From Aestuariibacter salexigens DSM 15300 (GTDB lineage: Bacteria > Pseudomonadota > Gammaproteobacteria > Enterobacterales > Alteromonadaceae), in the NCBI RefSeq assembly GCF_000429145.1, contig NZ_AUBH01000002.1:62001-126000 (forward strand): a DNA stretch of 64,000 bases, written 5' to 3'. A program made the translations under genes and the position numbers. This document shows positions 17,174 through 26,296 of the stretch, in pieces (the stretch's first letter is position 1; every line of letters begins with the position of its first letter). The notes beneath the pieces are model-generated. The model was not told the origin of the DNA, did not search any database, and saw nothing but the letters and a program-made list of their open reading frames with translations.

Positions 17174-17865
17174 TGTATTGTCATCACTGGATTGACGGTC
17201 AAGCCACTGCTACACCAGCCGGTAAAGTCGTATGCGTAGGACGTAATTATCTTGACCATATCAAAGAGTTGGGCAATGACATTCCAGAACAGGCGCTGCT
17301 TTTTATCAAACCCGCATCGGCGCTGTGCGACATGCGCCAGCCATTGTGTATCCCAACTGATAGAGGTGAGTGTCATAATGAGTTGGAAGTGGCGTTATTG
17401 ATTGGCAGCGAATTATCTGGTTGTGCGTTGACGGATAGCCAGGTATCAAATGCTATTGTGGGCGTTGGTCTGGGACTGGATTTGACTCTGCGCGACGTGC
17501 AAAGCTCGCTGAAAAGCAAAGGTCAGCCGTGGGAGCGTGCGAAAGCCTTCGATAACAGCTGTCCATTAAGCCCATTTATGCCAATGACTGAATCGATTGA
17601 CCTTAACGATTTACATTTTTTACTGACAATAAATAAGCAGGTTCGCCAGCAGGGGCATACTGCGTTAATGATGCGGGACGCGCTCAGTTTGGTGAAAGAG
17701 ATAGCGTCCATTTTTACGTTATTGCCAGGTGACGTGGTATTAACCGGTACGCCGAAAGGAGTAGGGCCGCTATTGCCGGAAGATGAGGTTGACGCGGAAC
17801 TGACGGGGTACCTCAAGGTGCAGACTCAGGTGAAAGCTCGGGTGAAAGCTCGGGTGCAGCCATGA
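17173..17865 (+). CDS. Fumarylacetoacetate hydrolase family protein (YcgM-like)
   Basis: 230 residues from ATG 17173, which shares one base with the stop of the transglycosylase (TGATG) and has GAGG upstream; longer in-frame starts would lie inside mltB. FAH fold signature: KVVCVGRNYLDHIKELG, metal-ligand glutamates in CHNELEVALLIG, DLTLRDVQ, and TGTPKGVGPL. Likely a small dicarbonyl or acylpyruvate hydrolase/decarboxylase. The last residues repeat VKAR twice, from a 12-base direct repeat at about 17831-17854. It overlaps ycgN by 4 bases. Confidence 0.92.
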   Translation: MYCHHWIDGQATATPAGKVVCVGRNYLDHIKELGNDIPEQALLFIKPASALCDMRQPLCIPTDRGECHNELEVALLIGSELSGCALTDSQVSNAIVGVGLGLDLTLRDVQSSLKSKGQPWERAKAFDNSCPLSPFMPMTESIDLNDLHFLLTINKQVRQQGHTALMMRDALSLVKEIASIFTLLPGDVVLTGTPKGVGPLLPEDEVDAELTGYLKVQTQVKARVKARVQP

Positions 17866-18359
17866 CACAGAAACCCTTCTGGGAAGTCGTTAAGCTCGAG
17901 GACATGACCGACAGCCAGTGGGAAGCGTTATGTGATGGCTGTGGTAAATGCTGTCTGCACAAATTTATCGAAGACGATGACGCCGATGAGGCGCAGTCAA
18001 CTGACGTTATTAATGCGCATGAGCAGGTGCACTACACCAATATTGTGTGCAGCTTGCTAAATACTAAAACCTGCTCATGCACACGATATGAAGAGCGCAC
18101 AAAACTGGTGCCTGATTGTGTCAAACTGACCAAAGAAAACCTCAAAGACATTTTCTTTATGCCACCCAGTTGCGCATACCGCCGCCTTCATGAGGGTAGG
18201 GGGTTACCTTCCTGGCATCCACTGTTGCACGGCGGTAAAAAGAGCGCAATGCACAAAGCCGGAATGTCGGTCAGAGGAAAGACAGTATTTGAAACCGATG
18301 TTGATCTCGACGAATTCGAAGACTACATTGCGCGCTGGCCGCTCAACGACATCGATTAG
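17862..18359 (+). CDS. ycgN: YcgN family cysteine-cluster protein (UPF0260)
   Basis: 165 residues. Starts ATGA over the previous stop. CxxCxxCC-type cluster in ALCDGCGKCCLHKF (residues 23-31) plus later cysteines in NTKTCSCTRYEER and LVPDCVKL, the pattern of the YkgJ/CxxCxxCC family thought to bind Zn or Fe. PSCAYRRLHEGRGLPSWHPL is typical of YcgN. Function unknown. Confidence 0.93.
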   Translation: MTQKPFWEVVKLEDMTDSQWEALCDGCGKCCLHKFIEDDDADEAQSTDVINAHEQVHYTNIVCSLLNTKTCSCTRYEERTKLVPDCVKLTKENLKDIFFMPPSCAYRRLHEGRGLPSWHPLLHGGKKSAMHKAGMSVRGKTVFETDVDLDEFEDYIARWPLNDID

Positions 18360-19112
18360 CTACAGGCTGTCTTCGATATTATAGTTGCGCAGGATTTTTT
18401 CTATCGTGCCATTTTTTCGTAACGTGATGATGGCTTTGTTTAACACTGGCAGCAAATCAGCGTGCTCTTCTCGCAGTCGCATTCTGACGGGGCCCGAGGT
18501 ATGCACCACTGCAAATGCAATATCCAGCTGGTGTTGCGACGCCCAATACTGAGCGCAGTGTTGCTCTAGAATGATAGCCTCAAAGCGTTGTTTCTTGAGG
18601 CCCAGAATTAAGGCTTCTTCGGATAAGAAGTCGACCCGTGAAAACTTTGCATCATCAAAATAGAAGTAGCCTGCGATGGTGCCAATAGGTTTACCATAAT
18701 AATCCTCGTGCTCCGAGTACTTATGCTGATGCTCGGGTGTGGTGACCAGATATTCAGTAACCGAGTACAGTGGCTCACTGAGCACGAAACCTTCGCCTGG
18801 TGTACCATCCTCCATCCATTCCAGCACATTAAAATCGAAATCAACCAACCCGGTATTGAGTGCCAATGCCGCTCTTTTCGGCGGCATATGAACCTCTCGT
18901 ATCTGGATCCCACTTTGCTGCTGCAGGGCATCCATCAGCTCTGCATACACGCCAGGTTGACCAGGCTCCAGGCCACGCTGATAGGGTACCCAGCCAGAAT
19001 CAAGACCCAAGTCATAATACAAGGTGGGTGTATCTGCCTGGCCAGGAAAAGGAGACAATAAGGCAATCAGCAGCGTGAATAAGAAAACAAAGCGGCTATT
19101 CATTGTCATCAT
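18360..19112 (-). CDS. Orphan periplasmic solute-binding protein, family 3-like
   Basis: 250 residues, signal peptide (FVFLFTLLIALLSPFPGQA). SBP_bac_3-like: ELMDALQQQSGIQIREVHMPPKRAALALNTGLVDFDFNVL, and a C-terminal AIITLRKNGTIEKILRNY, the usual end of amino-acid-binding domains. No permease or ATPase is next to it. It starts directly after the stop of the upstream lipoprotein gene (TAAATGATG), so the two are co-translated; the third ATG (19103) is an equally good start. Convergent with ycgN, whose stop it touches. Confidence 0.78.
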   Translation of the reverse strand: MMTMNSRFVFLFTLLIALLSPFPGQADTPTLYYDLGLDSGWVPYQRGLEPGQPGVYAELMDALQQQSGIQIREVHMPPKRAALALNTGLVDFDFNVLEWMEDGTPGEGFVLSEPLYSVTEYLVTTPEHQHKYSEHEDYYGKPIGTIAGYFYFDDAKFSRVDFLSEEALILGLKKQRFEAIILEQHCAQYWASQHQLDIAFAVVHTSGPVRMRLREEHADLLPVLNKAIITLRKNGTIEKILRNYNIEDSL

Positions 19113-19493
19113 TTAATCACATAGTTTCATGCCGCTGAGCAGTTCACCGTCCTCGACATAGTCGATCACTTCGCCATCTCTTATCAGCACGGTGTCTGAC
19201 CTGAAGCCTGTCATGTTGCCGAACAGATTCTTTGAGTTAACCTGCACGCAGACAACATAACCGTACTTGATGCCCGTCACCTTATCGCCGATCCAGCGCC
19301 GTTTAGGCTCAGCAAAGCCATCGAACTCGATAGTATCAGGATCGCGCAGAGTCGCTCGTAAGTATTGCTCAGCAATCTGCTGATAATTGCTCGGATAGGC
19401 GCCATAGTCTGCGTCTTGTGTCTCATTGGGAGAGGGCAGGCTTTGACAGGCACCTATTAGCAATGTGAATAAAAAAACAAGGCAATAACGCAT
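19113..19493 (-). CDS. Small lipoprotein of unknown function
   Basis: 126 residues with a lipoprotein signal: LVFLFTLLIGAC, Cys about 16. The mature part has two further cysteines (YVVCVQVNSKN and MKLCD at the end) and no recognised domain; the stretch ATLRDPDTIEFDGFAEP resembles small secreted proteins of Alteromonadales. Its signal sequence is close to that of the solute-binding protein downstream, at both protein and base level. The pair forms a two-gene operon. Confidence 0.75.
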   Translation of the reverse strand: MRYCLVFLFTLLIGACQSLPSPNETQDADYGAYPSNYQQIAEQYLRATLRDPDTIEFDGFAEPKRRWIGDKVTGIKYGYVVCVQVNSKNLFGNMTGFRSDTVLIRDGEVIDYVEDGELLSGMKLCD

Positions 19494-19541
19494 AGTTAAA
19501 CTAAGAGTTAATTTACGTGCTTACAGGCTATCAGAACAGTA

Positions 19542-20486
19542 TCAGGTAGCGCCAGAAAATCGCGCTTCCAGTAGTTCAAAAATCAATCTTGCAGCAAGTT
19601 TTGCCGTTCGTTGGTCCTGGTCAAACGCTGGATTCATTTCAGCAATATCCGCCAACGGCCAAGCGATGCCACGTTGCCTGACCTGCTCTCCCACCCAGCG
19701 GACAAGCTGAATGATGTCCGAGACATCCACACCCAGGGCTGATGGTGCGCTGACACCGGGCGCCACCGCAGCATTAAATGCATCCAGACAAATGGTCAGA
19801 TACAGGGTATCGACCTCGTCAAGCATCGCCAAGACCGTTTCTGACATGCGAGAAAAAGTACACTCTGTGTCCAGCACGTAGCGGGTGCCCGTTTGCTCTG
19901 CGCGCGCAAATAATGCCTGCGTATTGGCGGTTTTGGCGATGCCCAGACAGGTGTAATGAAACGATTGTCGCTCAGCCTCGCAGTGTTGGGCTATCTGATA
20001 AAAAGGCGTGCCAGAGCTGGTATTCGGGGCGGGGGTCCTGAGATCAAAGTGAGCGTCGATATTAATAATACCGATGCGGCCTTTATCAATTTTTTCGATA
20101 CCCTGATAACTGGCCCATGCAATTTCATGGCCGCCACCAAGACCGATAACAAAGCGCTGTTGGGCAAGCTGCTCACTGACAGCCTGTGCAAAGCCCTGCT
20201 GGGCCTGCGCGAGGTCATACTGAGCGACAATATCACCACTATCAGTTAGCGTTGTATCCGTGTGCCAGGCGAGATTACACAGGGCCTGACGGATCGCATT
20301 TGGACCCTGTTTCGCACCGGTGCGTCCCTTGTTGTTAGCGACGCCCAAATCGCAGGCAAAACCAAGCAAGGTGGCTTGTGCTTTATCGCTATCAGCGCGG
20401 GTGATGTGTTGATGCCAGCGGGTGCCTGATGTTCCATCTTCACTGTCGGTGCGCCCCTGCCAGGGAAAGGTTCTGACTAACGACAT
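19542..20486 (-). CDS. hutG: Formimidoylglutamase
   Basis: 314 residues from ATG 20486 (MSLVRTFPWQGR), the family start; a longer frame to 20567 lies entirely inside hutI. Ureohydrolase fold with the manganese motifs GLGGGHEIAWA and NIDAHFDLR. The third motif reads LTICLDAFNAAVAPGVSAP, so the first Asp of the usual S-x-D-x-D is Cys. Splits N-formimino-L-glutamate to glutamate and formamide, the last step of the four-step Hut pathway. Overlaps hutI by 10 bases. Confidence 0.93.
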   Translation of the reverse strand: MSLVRTFPWQGRTDSEDGTSGTRWHQHITRADSDKAQATLLGFACDLGVANNKGRTGAKQGPNAIRQALCNLAWHTDTTLTDSGDIVAQYDLAQAQQGFAQAVSEQLAQQRFVIGLGGGHEIAWASYQGIEKIDKGRIGIINIDAHFDLRTPAPNTSSGTPFYQIAQHCEAERQSFHYTCLGIAKTANTQALFARAEQTGTRYVLDTECTFSRMSETVLAMLDEVDTLYLTICLDAFNAAVAPGVSAPSALGVDVSDIIQLVRWVGEQVRQRGIAWPLADIAEMNPAFDQDQRTAKLAARLIFELLEARFSGAT

Positions 20487-21673
20487 GGCTGTCCTCCAAT
20501 CCAAACGTGCTGTGGCCTGATCTGACCCATACTGGCGACAAGCTGCGCCGGGTGTGTCATGTCCCACAATACCATATCCGCATCCTTACCTGGCGCAATG
20601 ATGCCCTTATTCGGCATGCCGAGTGCCTGGGCTGCGTGTCTTGTGACGCCTTTGAGCACCTCTTCCGGCGTCAGACGGAACAACACGCAGGCCATGTTCA
20701 TAATGGTCAGCAGTGAGCAAATTGGCGAGCTGCCGGGGTTAAAATCGCTGGCAATGGCCATGGGGACTGAATGTTGACGCAAAGCCTCTATGGGGGGCAA
20801 CTGTGTTTCCCGTAAAAAGTAGAACGCGCCGGGCAGCAATACGGCGACGGTGCCAGCCTGTTTGATGCTGGGTATATCCTCAGGTTGCAGATATTCAATA
20901 TGATCCACTGACAAAGCCTGATAGTGACTGGCCAGTTTCGCTCCTTTCAGATCGCTGAGCTGTTCAACATGCGCTTTGATAGGTAAGCCCAACTTGTGTG
21001 CCGCCTGATAAACCTTCTCACACTGTGCAGGCGAAAACCCAATGCCTTCACAAAACACGTCCACCGCATCGACAAGACCATTATCATGTAATTCGGGCAA
21101 TACCTTATCAGTGACAAAGTCTATGTAGTCATCAGCACTACTGAATTCCGGTGGTAGAGCATGGGCACCCAGATAGGTCCGTGACAGACACTGTGGCATC
21201 GCTTTATTAAGCTCGGTCGCGACACGCAATAGACGCTGCTCAGTGTCAAGATCCAGACCATAGCCTGATTTGATTTCAACAGTCGTCACGCCTTCATTTA
21301 ATAGCGTCTGCAGGCGCTGCTTGCCCGACTCAAATAATGCATCTGCCGATGCATGACGAGTTGCATTCACGGTAGATGCAATGCCGCCACCGCGCTTGGC
21401 AATATCTGCATAGCTCACCCCCTGCAAACGTTGCTCAAACTCCTCGGCGCGATCGCCAGCAAAAAGCAGGTGAGTGTGACAGTCAACCAGCCCTGGGGTC
21501 AGCCACCCGGACTGTGCATCAACATGATGGCGTGCTTGTGTGTGCTCGCCAACACTGACAATTTTGCCTTCTGACACCGCCACACAGGTATTAAGTATTT
21601 GACCGTACGGCGCTCCGTTATCGTCCATGCTGGCAATGTTCACATTGCTGATAAGCATATCAACTTTAGACAT
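20477..21673 (-). CDS. hutI: Imidazolonepropionase
   Basis: 398 residues, amidohydrolase superfamily. Metal site HTH in TPGLVDCHTHLLFAGDR (about 65-67), substrate loop RGGGIASTVNATR, EIKSGYGLDLDTE, later His in KAHVEQLSD and SVDHIEYL, and Asp in AIASDFNPGSSP. Opens the imidazolone ring to formiminoglutamate. First gene of the leftward hut transcript; its start is 35 bases from the tandem HutC operator. Confidence 0.96.
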   Translation of the reverse strand: MSKVDMLISNVNIASMDDNGAPYGQILNTCVAVSEGKIVSVGEHTQARHHVDAQSGWLTPGLVDCHTHLLFAGDRAEEFEQRLQGVSYADIAKRGGGIASTVNATRHASADALFESGKQRLQTLLNEGVTTVEIKSGYGLDLDTEQRLLRVATELNKAMPQCLSRTYLGAHALPPEFSSADDYIDFVTDKVLPELHDNGLVDAVDVFCEGIGFSPAQCEKVYQAAHKLGLPIKAHVEQLSDLKGAKLASHYQALSVDHIEYLQPEDIPSIKQAGTVAVLLPGAFYFLRETQLPPIEALRQHSVPMAIASDFNPGSSPICSLLTIMNMACVLFRLTPEEVLKGVTRHAAQALGMPNKGIIAPGKDADMVLWDMTHPAQLVASMGQIRPQHVWIGGQPCR

Positions 21674-21707
21674 TCACTGACCTCATCATAGGTAATGGGT
21701 AAAGTTT

Positions 21708-21733
21708 ACTTGTATGTACTTGTATATACAAGT
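21708..21733. promoter_or_regulatory. Tandem HutC operators in the divergent hut promoter
   Basis: A perfect 16-bp palindrome ACTTGTATATACAAGT at 21718-21733 matches known HutC (GntR family) operators. A second, imperfect copy beginning ACTTGTATGTACTT starts ten bases earlier (21708), one helical turn away, and shares its right arm. Placed between hutI (start 21673) and hutC (start 21780), it can control both directions. Confidence 0.85.
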
Positions 21734-21779
21734 TGTTTGAAGTAGAGTATCGGCCAATAATCATCGGCACTGTTATGTC

Positions 21780-22478
21780 ATGTTGGCTCGCTATTCACAG
21801 ATCAAACTCGCTATCCTCGAACAGATAGAAGCTGGCGACATGCGTCCAGGAGATCGTGTGCCATCTGAAAATCAGCTCACTGAAGAGTTTGGTGTGAGCC
21901 GCATGACCGCGCGCCGGGCGCTGACAGAATTGGTAGACGAAGGGATCCTGATGCGGTCGCAAGGCATTGGAACCTTTGTTTCTGATGACCGGCCGATGAG
22001 TTCAATGCTGACCATTCGTAGCATTCACGACGAAATAACGCAGCGTGGCCATCAACACAGCTGTCAGGTTATACAGCTCGCTGAAGTCAAGGCTTGTCAT
22101 CAGATGTCAATCTGGATGAGTGTGACTGAGGGCGATAGCCTATATCACAGCCAGATTGTGCATTTTGAGAATGGCAAGGCGATACAATTTGAGGACCGCT
22201 TCGTCAATCCGCTGCTTGCGCCGGCTTACCTGCAGCAAAACTTTTTAACCATTACCCCCAATCAATATCTTAACAAGGTGGCGCCGCTCACTGAGGCGGA
22301 CCATGTGATTGAAGCGATGTTACCGGCTATGGACGTTGCGCAGAAACTCGACATTGCGGTGTCCCAACCCTGTTTAAAAATAAGCAGGCGTACGTTTTCG
22401 GCACAGGGCGTGGTCAGTTATGCGCAGCTTTATCACCCTGGTCATCGCTATCGTCTCGGCGGACACCTGGACTTTTAA
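21780..22478 (+). CDS. hutC: Histidine utilisation repressor HutC (GntR family, HutC subfamily)
   Basis: 232 residues. Winged HTH at about residues 10-70 ([26 protein letters not shown]), followed by a UTRA ligand-binding domain ([29 protein letters not shown], end [10 protein letters not shown]). Urocanate is the usual inducer. It is the first gene of the rightward hutCUH transcript and sits beside its own operators, so autorepression is expected. Confidence 0.95.
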   Translation: MLARYSQIKLAILEQIEAGDMRPGDRVPSENQLTEEFGVSRMTARRALTELVDEGILMRSQGIGTFVSDDRPMSSMLTIRSIHDEITQRGHQHSCQVIQLAEVKACHQMSIWMSVTEGDSLYHSQIVHFENGKAIQFEDRFVNPLLAPAYLQQNFLTITPNQYLNKVAPLTEADHVIEAMLPAMDVAQKLDIAVSQPCLKISRRTFSAQGVVSYAQLYHPGHRYRLGGHLDF

Positions 22479-22489
22479 CTGGAGAAACT

Positions 22490-24157
22490 ATGCATCGTCA
22501 CGACCCGACACGCGTGATCCGCGCGCCGCGCGGCACTGAGCTGAATGCCAAAAGCTGGCAGACTGAAGCCCCGCTTCGTATGTTGATGAATAACCTTGAC
22601 CCTGAAGTGGCTGAGCATCCGCAGGATCTGGTGGTATATGGCGGCATTGGCCGCGCAGCGCGGGACTGGGACTGTTATGACGCGATAGTGGAGACTCTGA
22701 AACGGCTCAATAATGACGAGACATTATTGGTGCAAAGTGGCAAGCCTGTCGGCGTATTTCCCACCCATGAGAATGCTCCACGCGTGTTAATTGCTAATTC
22801 AAATCTGGTACCACACTGGGCGAATTGGGAGCATTTTAACGAATTGGATAAAAAGGGCCTGATGATGTATGGCCAGATGACCGCTGGCTCGTGGATTTAT
22901 ATTGGTTCACAGGGCATCGTTCAGGGCACCTATGAGACCTTTGTCAGTGTCGCAAAAACGCACTTTAATGGCGATGCGACAGGGCGCTGGATTTTAACCG
23001 GTGGTCTCGGTGGCATGGGCGGGGCACAGCCTTTGGCGGCCACCATGGCCGGCTTTTCGATGCTGGCGGTTGAGGTTGACGAGAGCCGTATCGATTTTCG
23101 TCTGAAAACAGGCTATGTGGATCACAAAGCTACCTCACTGGCAGAAGCTATGGCGTTAATTAATCAGGCGACTGAACAGGGTAAAGCAATCTCAGTCGGA
23201 CTGTTGGCGAATGCCGCCGATGTGTTCCCTCAGTTATTGAAAGACAACATTATCCCCGATGTTGTGACTGACCAGACGAGTGCCCACGATCCGCTAAACG
23301 GCTATCTGCCGCAGCATTGGACCATGCAGCAGGCAAAGGAAAAACGTGAATCAGCGCCTACCGAGGTGGTTAAAGCCGCCAAGCAATCCATGGCGGTGCA
23401 GGTTGACGCCATGCTTGGTTTTCAATCCGCGGGTGCCGCGGTGCTCGATTATGGCAACAACATCAGGCAAATGGCCTTGGAAGAGGGCGTAAAAAATGCG
23501 TTTGATTTTCCTGGATTTGTGCCGGCTTATATTCGTCCATTGTTCTGTCAGGGTATAGGTCCGTTCCGCTGGGCAGCCTTGTCGGGTGATCCTGAAGATA
23601 TTTATAAAACGGATGCCAAGGTAAAAGCGCTTATTCCCGATAATCCGCATTTGCACAACTGGCTGGACATGGCCCGTGAACGTATTCAATTTCAGGGATT
23701 ACCGGCCCGTATTTGCTGGGTTGGCCTGGGTGAAAGGCAGAAGCTTGGGCTGGCCTTTAATGAAATGGTACGAAATGGTGAGCTTTCTGCACCGGTAGTC
23801 ATTGGCCGTGATCATCTGGATTCAGGCTCTGTTGCCTCTCCCAACCGTGAAACCGAAAGCATGATGGATGGTTCAGATGCCGTATCTGACTGGCCATTAC
23901 TTAATGCACTGCTAAATACGGCCGGTGGTGCCACCTGGGTGAGCTTGCATCACGGTGGTGGCGTGGGCATGGGCTTTAGTCAGCACTCCGGTGTCGTGAT
24001 CGTTTGCGACGGCAGTGAAGAAGCCGATAAGCGTATTGCCAGAGTGCTGCACAACGACCCTGCTACCGGCGTGATGCGTCATGCCGACGCAGGTTATGAT
24101 ATCGCCAAGGAGTGTGCTGTTAAGCACAATCTTGATCTGCCGATGCTGAACAAATAA
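22490..24157 (+). CDS. hutU: Urocanate hydratase
   Basis: 555 residues, usual family length. NAD-dependent enzyme with [49 protein letters not shown], and [20 protein letters not shown]; the conserved Cys region lies in [14 protein letters not shown]. Converts urocanate to imidazolone propionate. Starts 11 bases after hutC with a GGAG ribosome site and overlaps hutH. Confidence 0.97.
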   Translation: MHRHDPTRVIRAPRGTELNAKSWQTEAPLRMLMNNLDPEVAEHPQDLVVYGGIGRAARDWDCYDAIVETLKRLNNDETLLVQSGKPVGVFPTHENAPRVLIANSNLVPHWANWEHFNELDKKGLMMYGQMTAGSWIYIGSQGIVQGTYETFVSVAKTHFNGDATGRWILTGGLGGMGGAQPLAATMAGFSMLAVEVDESRIDFRLKTGYVDHKATSLAEAMALINQATEQGKAISVGLLANAADVFPQLLKDNIIPDVVTDQTSAHDPLNGYLPQHWTMQQAKEKRESAPTEVVKAAKQSMAVQVDAMLGFQSAGAAVLDYGNNIRQMALEEGVKNAFDFPGFVPAYIRPLFCQGIGPFRWAALSGDPEDIYKTDAKVKALIPDNPHLHNWLDMARERIQFQGLPARICWVGLGERQKLGLAFNEMVRNGELSAPVVIGRDHLDSGSVASPNRETESMMDGSDAVSDWPLLNALLNTAGGATWVSLHHGGGVGMGFSQHSGVVIVCDGSEEADKRIARVLHNDPATGVMRHADAGYDIAKECAVKHNLDLPMLNK

Positions 24158-25689
24158 TGGGGCTGAGTATGACTGAATTTGCACTGAAACCGGGTCAGCT
24201 TAGCTATGAGGACATCCAGTCTGCCCATCTGATTCATCAGCCTATCGCACTTGATCCTGCAGCAATACCCGCGATTAACGCTGCACAGCAAACTGTCGAT
24301 GATGTTATCCGTCAGGGCAAAACCGTGTATGGCATCAACACGGGCTTTGGTCTTTTAGCCAATACGCGCATTGCGGCCGATGATCTTGAGTTACTGCAGC
24401 GCAGTATCGTGCTCTCCCACGCCGCCGGGATCGGTGACTTTATGCAGCCTTCAACGGTGCGGCTGATGATGCTGCTTAAAATCAACTCGTTGGCACGAGG
24501 TTACTCCGGTGTCAGGTTGGAGGTGATTAATGCACTGATCGCGCTATACAACGCTGAAGTGTATCCTGCCGTGCCAGAGAAGGGTTCAGTTGGTGCATCT
24601 GGCGATCTTGCGCCGCTGGCGCACATGAGTGCAGTGCTGCTCGGTGAAGGCGAAGTTTTGATTGATGGTATGCGCTGCGCGGCCAGTGAAGGGCTGCAAA
24701 AGGCCGGACTGACACCGCTTTCACTGGCACCGAAAGAAGGGTTGGCGTTGCTTAACGGCACCCAGGCATCGACAGCGTTTGCACTGCAGGGATTAATTTA
24801 TGCCGAGAATGCGCTTTGCAGTGGCATCGCGATAGGGGCGCTGTCTGTGGATGCAGCATTGGGTTCTCGTGCGCCATTTGACGCTCGTATTCATGAAGTG
24901 CGCGGTCATCAGAGTCAATCTGATGTGGCTGCGGCATTCAGAACGTTGCTGGACAGCTCTGAGATTGAAGCGTCGCACAGTAGCTGTGAAAAAGTGCAGG
25001 ATCCCTATTCGCTGAGATGTCAGCCTCAGGTGATGGGCGCCAGCCTGCAGCAACTGCGTTTTGCCAAACAGACTCTTATTACCGAGGCCAACGGTGTGAC
25101 CGACAATCCACTGGTATTTGCCGATAGTGGTGACATTCTGTCGGGAGGCAATTTTCATGCAGAGAGTGTCGCCATGACAGCCGACATGTTGGCGATTGCA
25201 CTGTCCGAGATTGGCAGCCTGTCAGAGCGTAGAATGGCACTATTGATTGACAGCAACCTGAGTGGACTGCCGCCGTTTCTGGTTGAAAATGGCGGGGTTA
25301 ACTCCGGTTTTATGATTGCTCAGGTGACCTGTGCGGCACTGGCCAGTGAGAATAAAACCCTGGCGCATCCAGCTTCAATTGATTCGTTGCCAACATCGGC
25401 TAATCAGGAAGATCATGTATCGATGGCGACCTTTGCTGGCCGTCGTCTGCGCGATATTTTTGATAATGTTGCGGGCATTCTGGCCATCGAGTGGCTGGCA
25501 GCGGCGCAGGGGATAGACTTTAGAGCGCCATTGGCCACCAGTCAGGCACTGCAAAATGTGCATGGGTTGCTACGTCAACATGTACCTTTCTATGACAAGG
25601 ATCGCTATTTTGCGCCGGATATCGAGGCCGCCAAAGCACTGATAGAAAACCATGGATTGAGCAAGGTTGCTGATTTGCAACTGATGTAA
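24157..25689 (+). CDS. hutH: Histidine ammonia-lyase
   Basis: 510 residues. The MIO prosthetic group forms from the Ala-Ser-Gly in [14 protein letters not shown] (about 147-149). [15 protein letters not shown] and [16 protein letters not shown] are typical of HutH. Catalyses histidine to urocanate, the first Hut step. The ATG at 24157 overlaps the hutU stop (TAATG); an ATG at 24169 (MTEFALKPG) preceded by GGGG is an alternative start. Last gene of hutCUH. Confidence 0.97.
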   Translation: MGLSMTEFALKPGQLSYEDIQSAHLIHQPIALDPAAIPAINAAQQTVDDVIRQGKTVYGINTGFGLLANTRIAADDLELLQRSIVLSHAAGIGDFMQPSTVRLMMLLKINSLARGYSGVRLEVINALIALYNAEVYPAVPEKGSVGASGDLAPLAHMSAVLLGEGEVLIDGMRCAASEGLQKAGLTPLSLAPKEGLALLNGTQASTAFALQGLIYAENALCSGIAIGALSVDAALGSRAPFDARIHEVRGHQSQSDVAAAFRTLLDSSEIEASHSSCEKVQDPYSLRCQPQVMGASLQQLRFAKQTLITEANGVTDNPLVFADSGDILSGGNFHAESVAMTADMLAIALSEIGSLSERRMALLIDSNLSGLPPFLVENGGVNSGFMIAQVTCAALASENKTLAHPASIDSLPTSANQEDHVSMATFAGRRLRDIFDNVAGILAIEWLAAAQGIDFRAPLATSQALQNVHGLLRQHVPFYDKDRYFAPDIEAAKALIENHGLSKVADLQLM

Positions 25690-25697
25690 CACAGATT

Positions 25698-25724
25698 GCA
25701 GGCGGCTGCTGCCGCCTGCGTTTT
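25698..25724 (+). terminator. Terminator after hutH
   Basis: 9-bp stem GCAGGCGGC / GCCGCCTGC, loop TGCT, then GTTTT. Lies in the 37-base gap between convergent hutH and dsbB. Confidence 0.85.
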
Positions 25725-25726
25725 GG

Positions 25727-26251
25727 TTAGAGTTTTTTGGCCGACAGTAAACGTGCCCCTAGCACGCTGATGAACAATACTGAGTATATGGCAAACACCA
25801 CCACCATCCACTCAGGCATAGCAAGCCCCGCAAACACCCAGTCTATCTCGCCGCAGTCGCCGGTAGCAGCAAACATTGACGGTAGCCATTCGTGCAGTAG
25901 TAGCCAGTCAGGAAAATTCGGTACGATGTCGCAGGTCACGAAAAACGGATTACTCGCACCCAGCATATCGACGTGCTCGCGGGCAATAAAAAAGCCCCAT
26001 ATGGCACTTACACCCCAGCCGATAAACGCCAACAACCGCGTGATGGTATTGTTGCTGAATAAAGGCAGCAGTGCCGCCACACCAATGGCTATCGTTGCCA
26101 CTCGCTGGTAAATACACATAATGCAAGGCTCAAGTCCCATACTGTACTGGAAGTACAGCGCGGTCAGGACCAGCGCCAGAGAGGATAAGAAAAGCAGCAG
26201 CCAGGACCAGCTTTGTTCTGGCCATTGGCCGATAGATGTAAACACTTTCAT
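25727..26251 (-). CDS. dsbB: Disulfide bond formation protein B
   Basis: 174 residues, four membrane helices. Both redox pairs are present: PCIMC (N-terminal CxxC) and the second pair in FVTCDIVPNFP and TGDCGEIDW. DsbB re-oxidises DsbA and passes electrons to quinones. It follows nhaB with a 45-base gap, the same nhaB-dsbB order as in E. coli. Confidence 0.95.
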   Translation of the reverse strand: MKVFTSIGQWPEQSWSWLLLFLSSLALVLTALYFQYSMGLEPCIMCIYQRVATIAIGVAALLPLFSNNTITRLLAFIGWGVSAIWGFFIAREHVDMLGASNPFFVTCDIVPNFPDWLLLHEWLPSMFAATGDCGEIDWVFAGLAMPEWMVVVFAIYSVLFISVLGARLLSAKKL

Positions 26252-26296
26252 TGTTCTCGCTATTGTTATTGTTGGTTTATCTGATTCACGTTAGCG

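Noticed and set aside
19542-20567. Longer hutG start at 20567
   Set aside because: The extra 27 residues overlap the 3' end of hutI and do not match the family; MSLVR at 20486 does.
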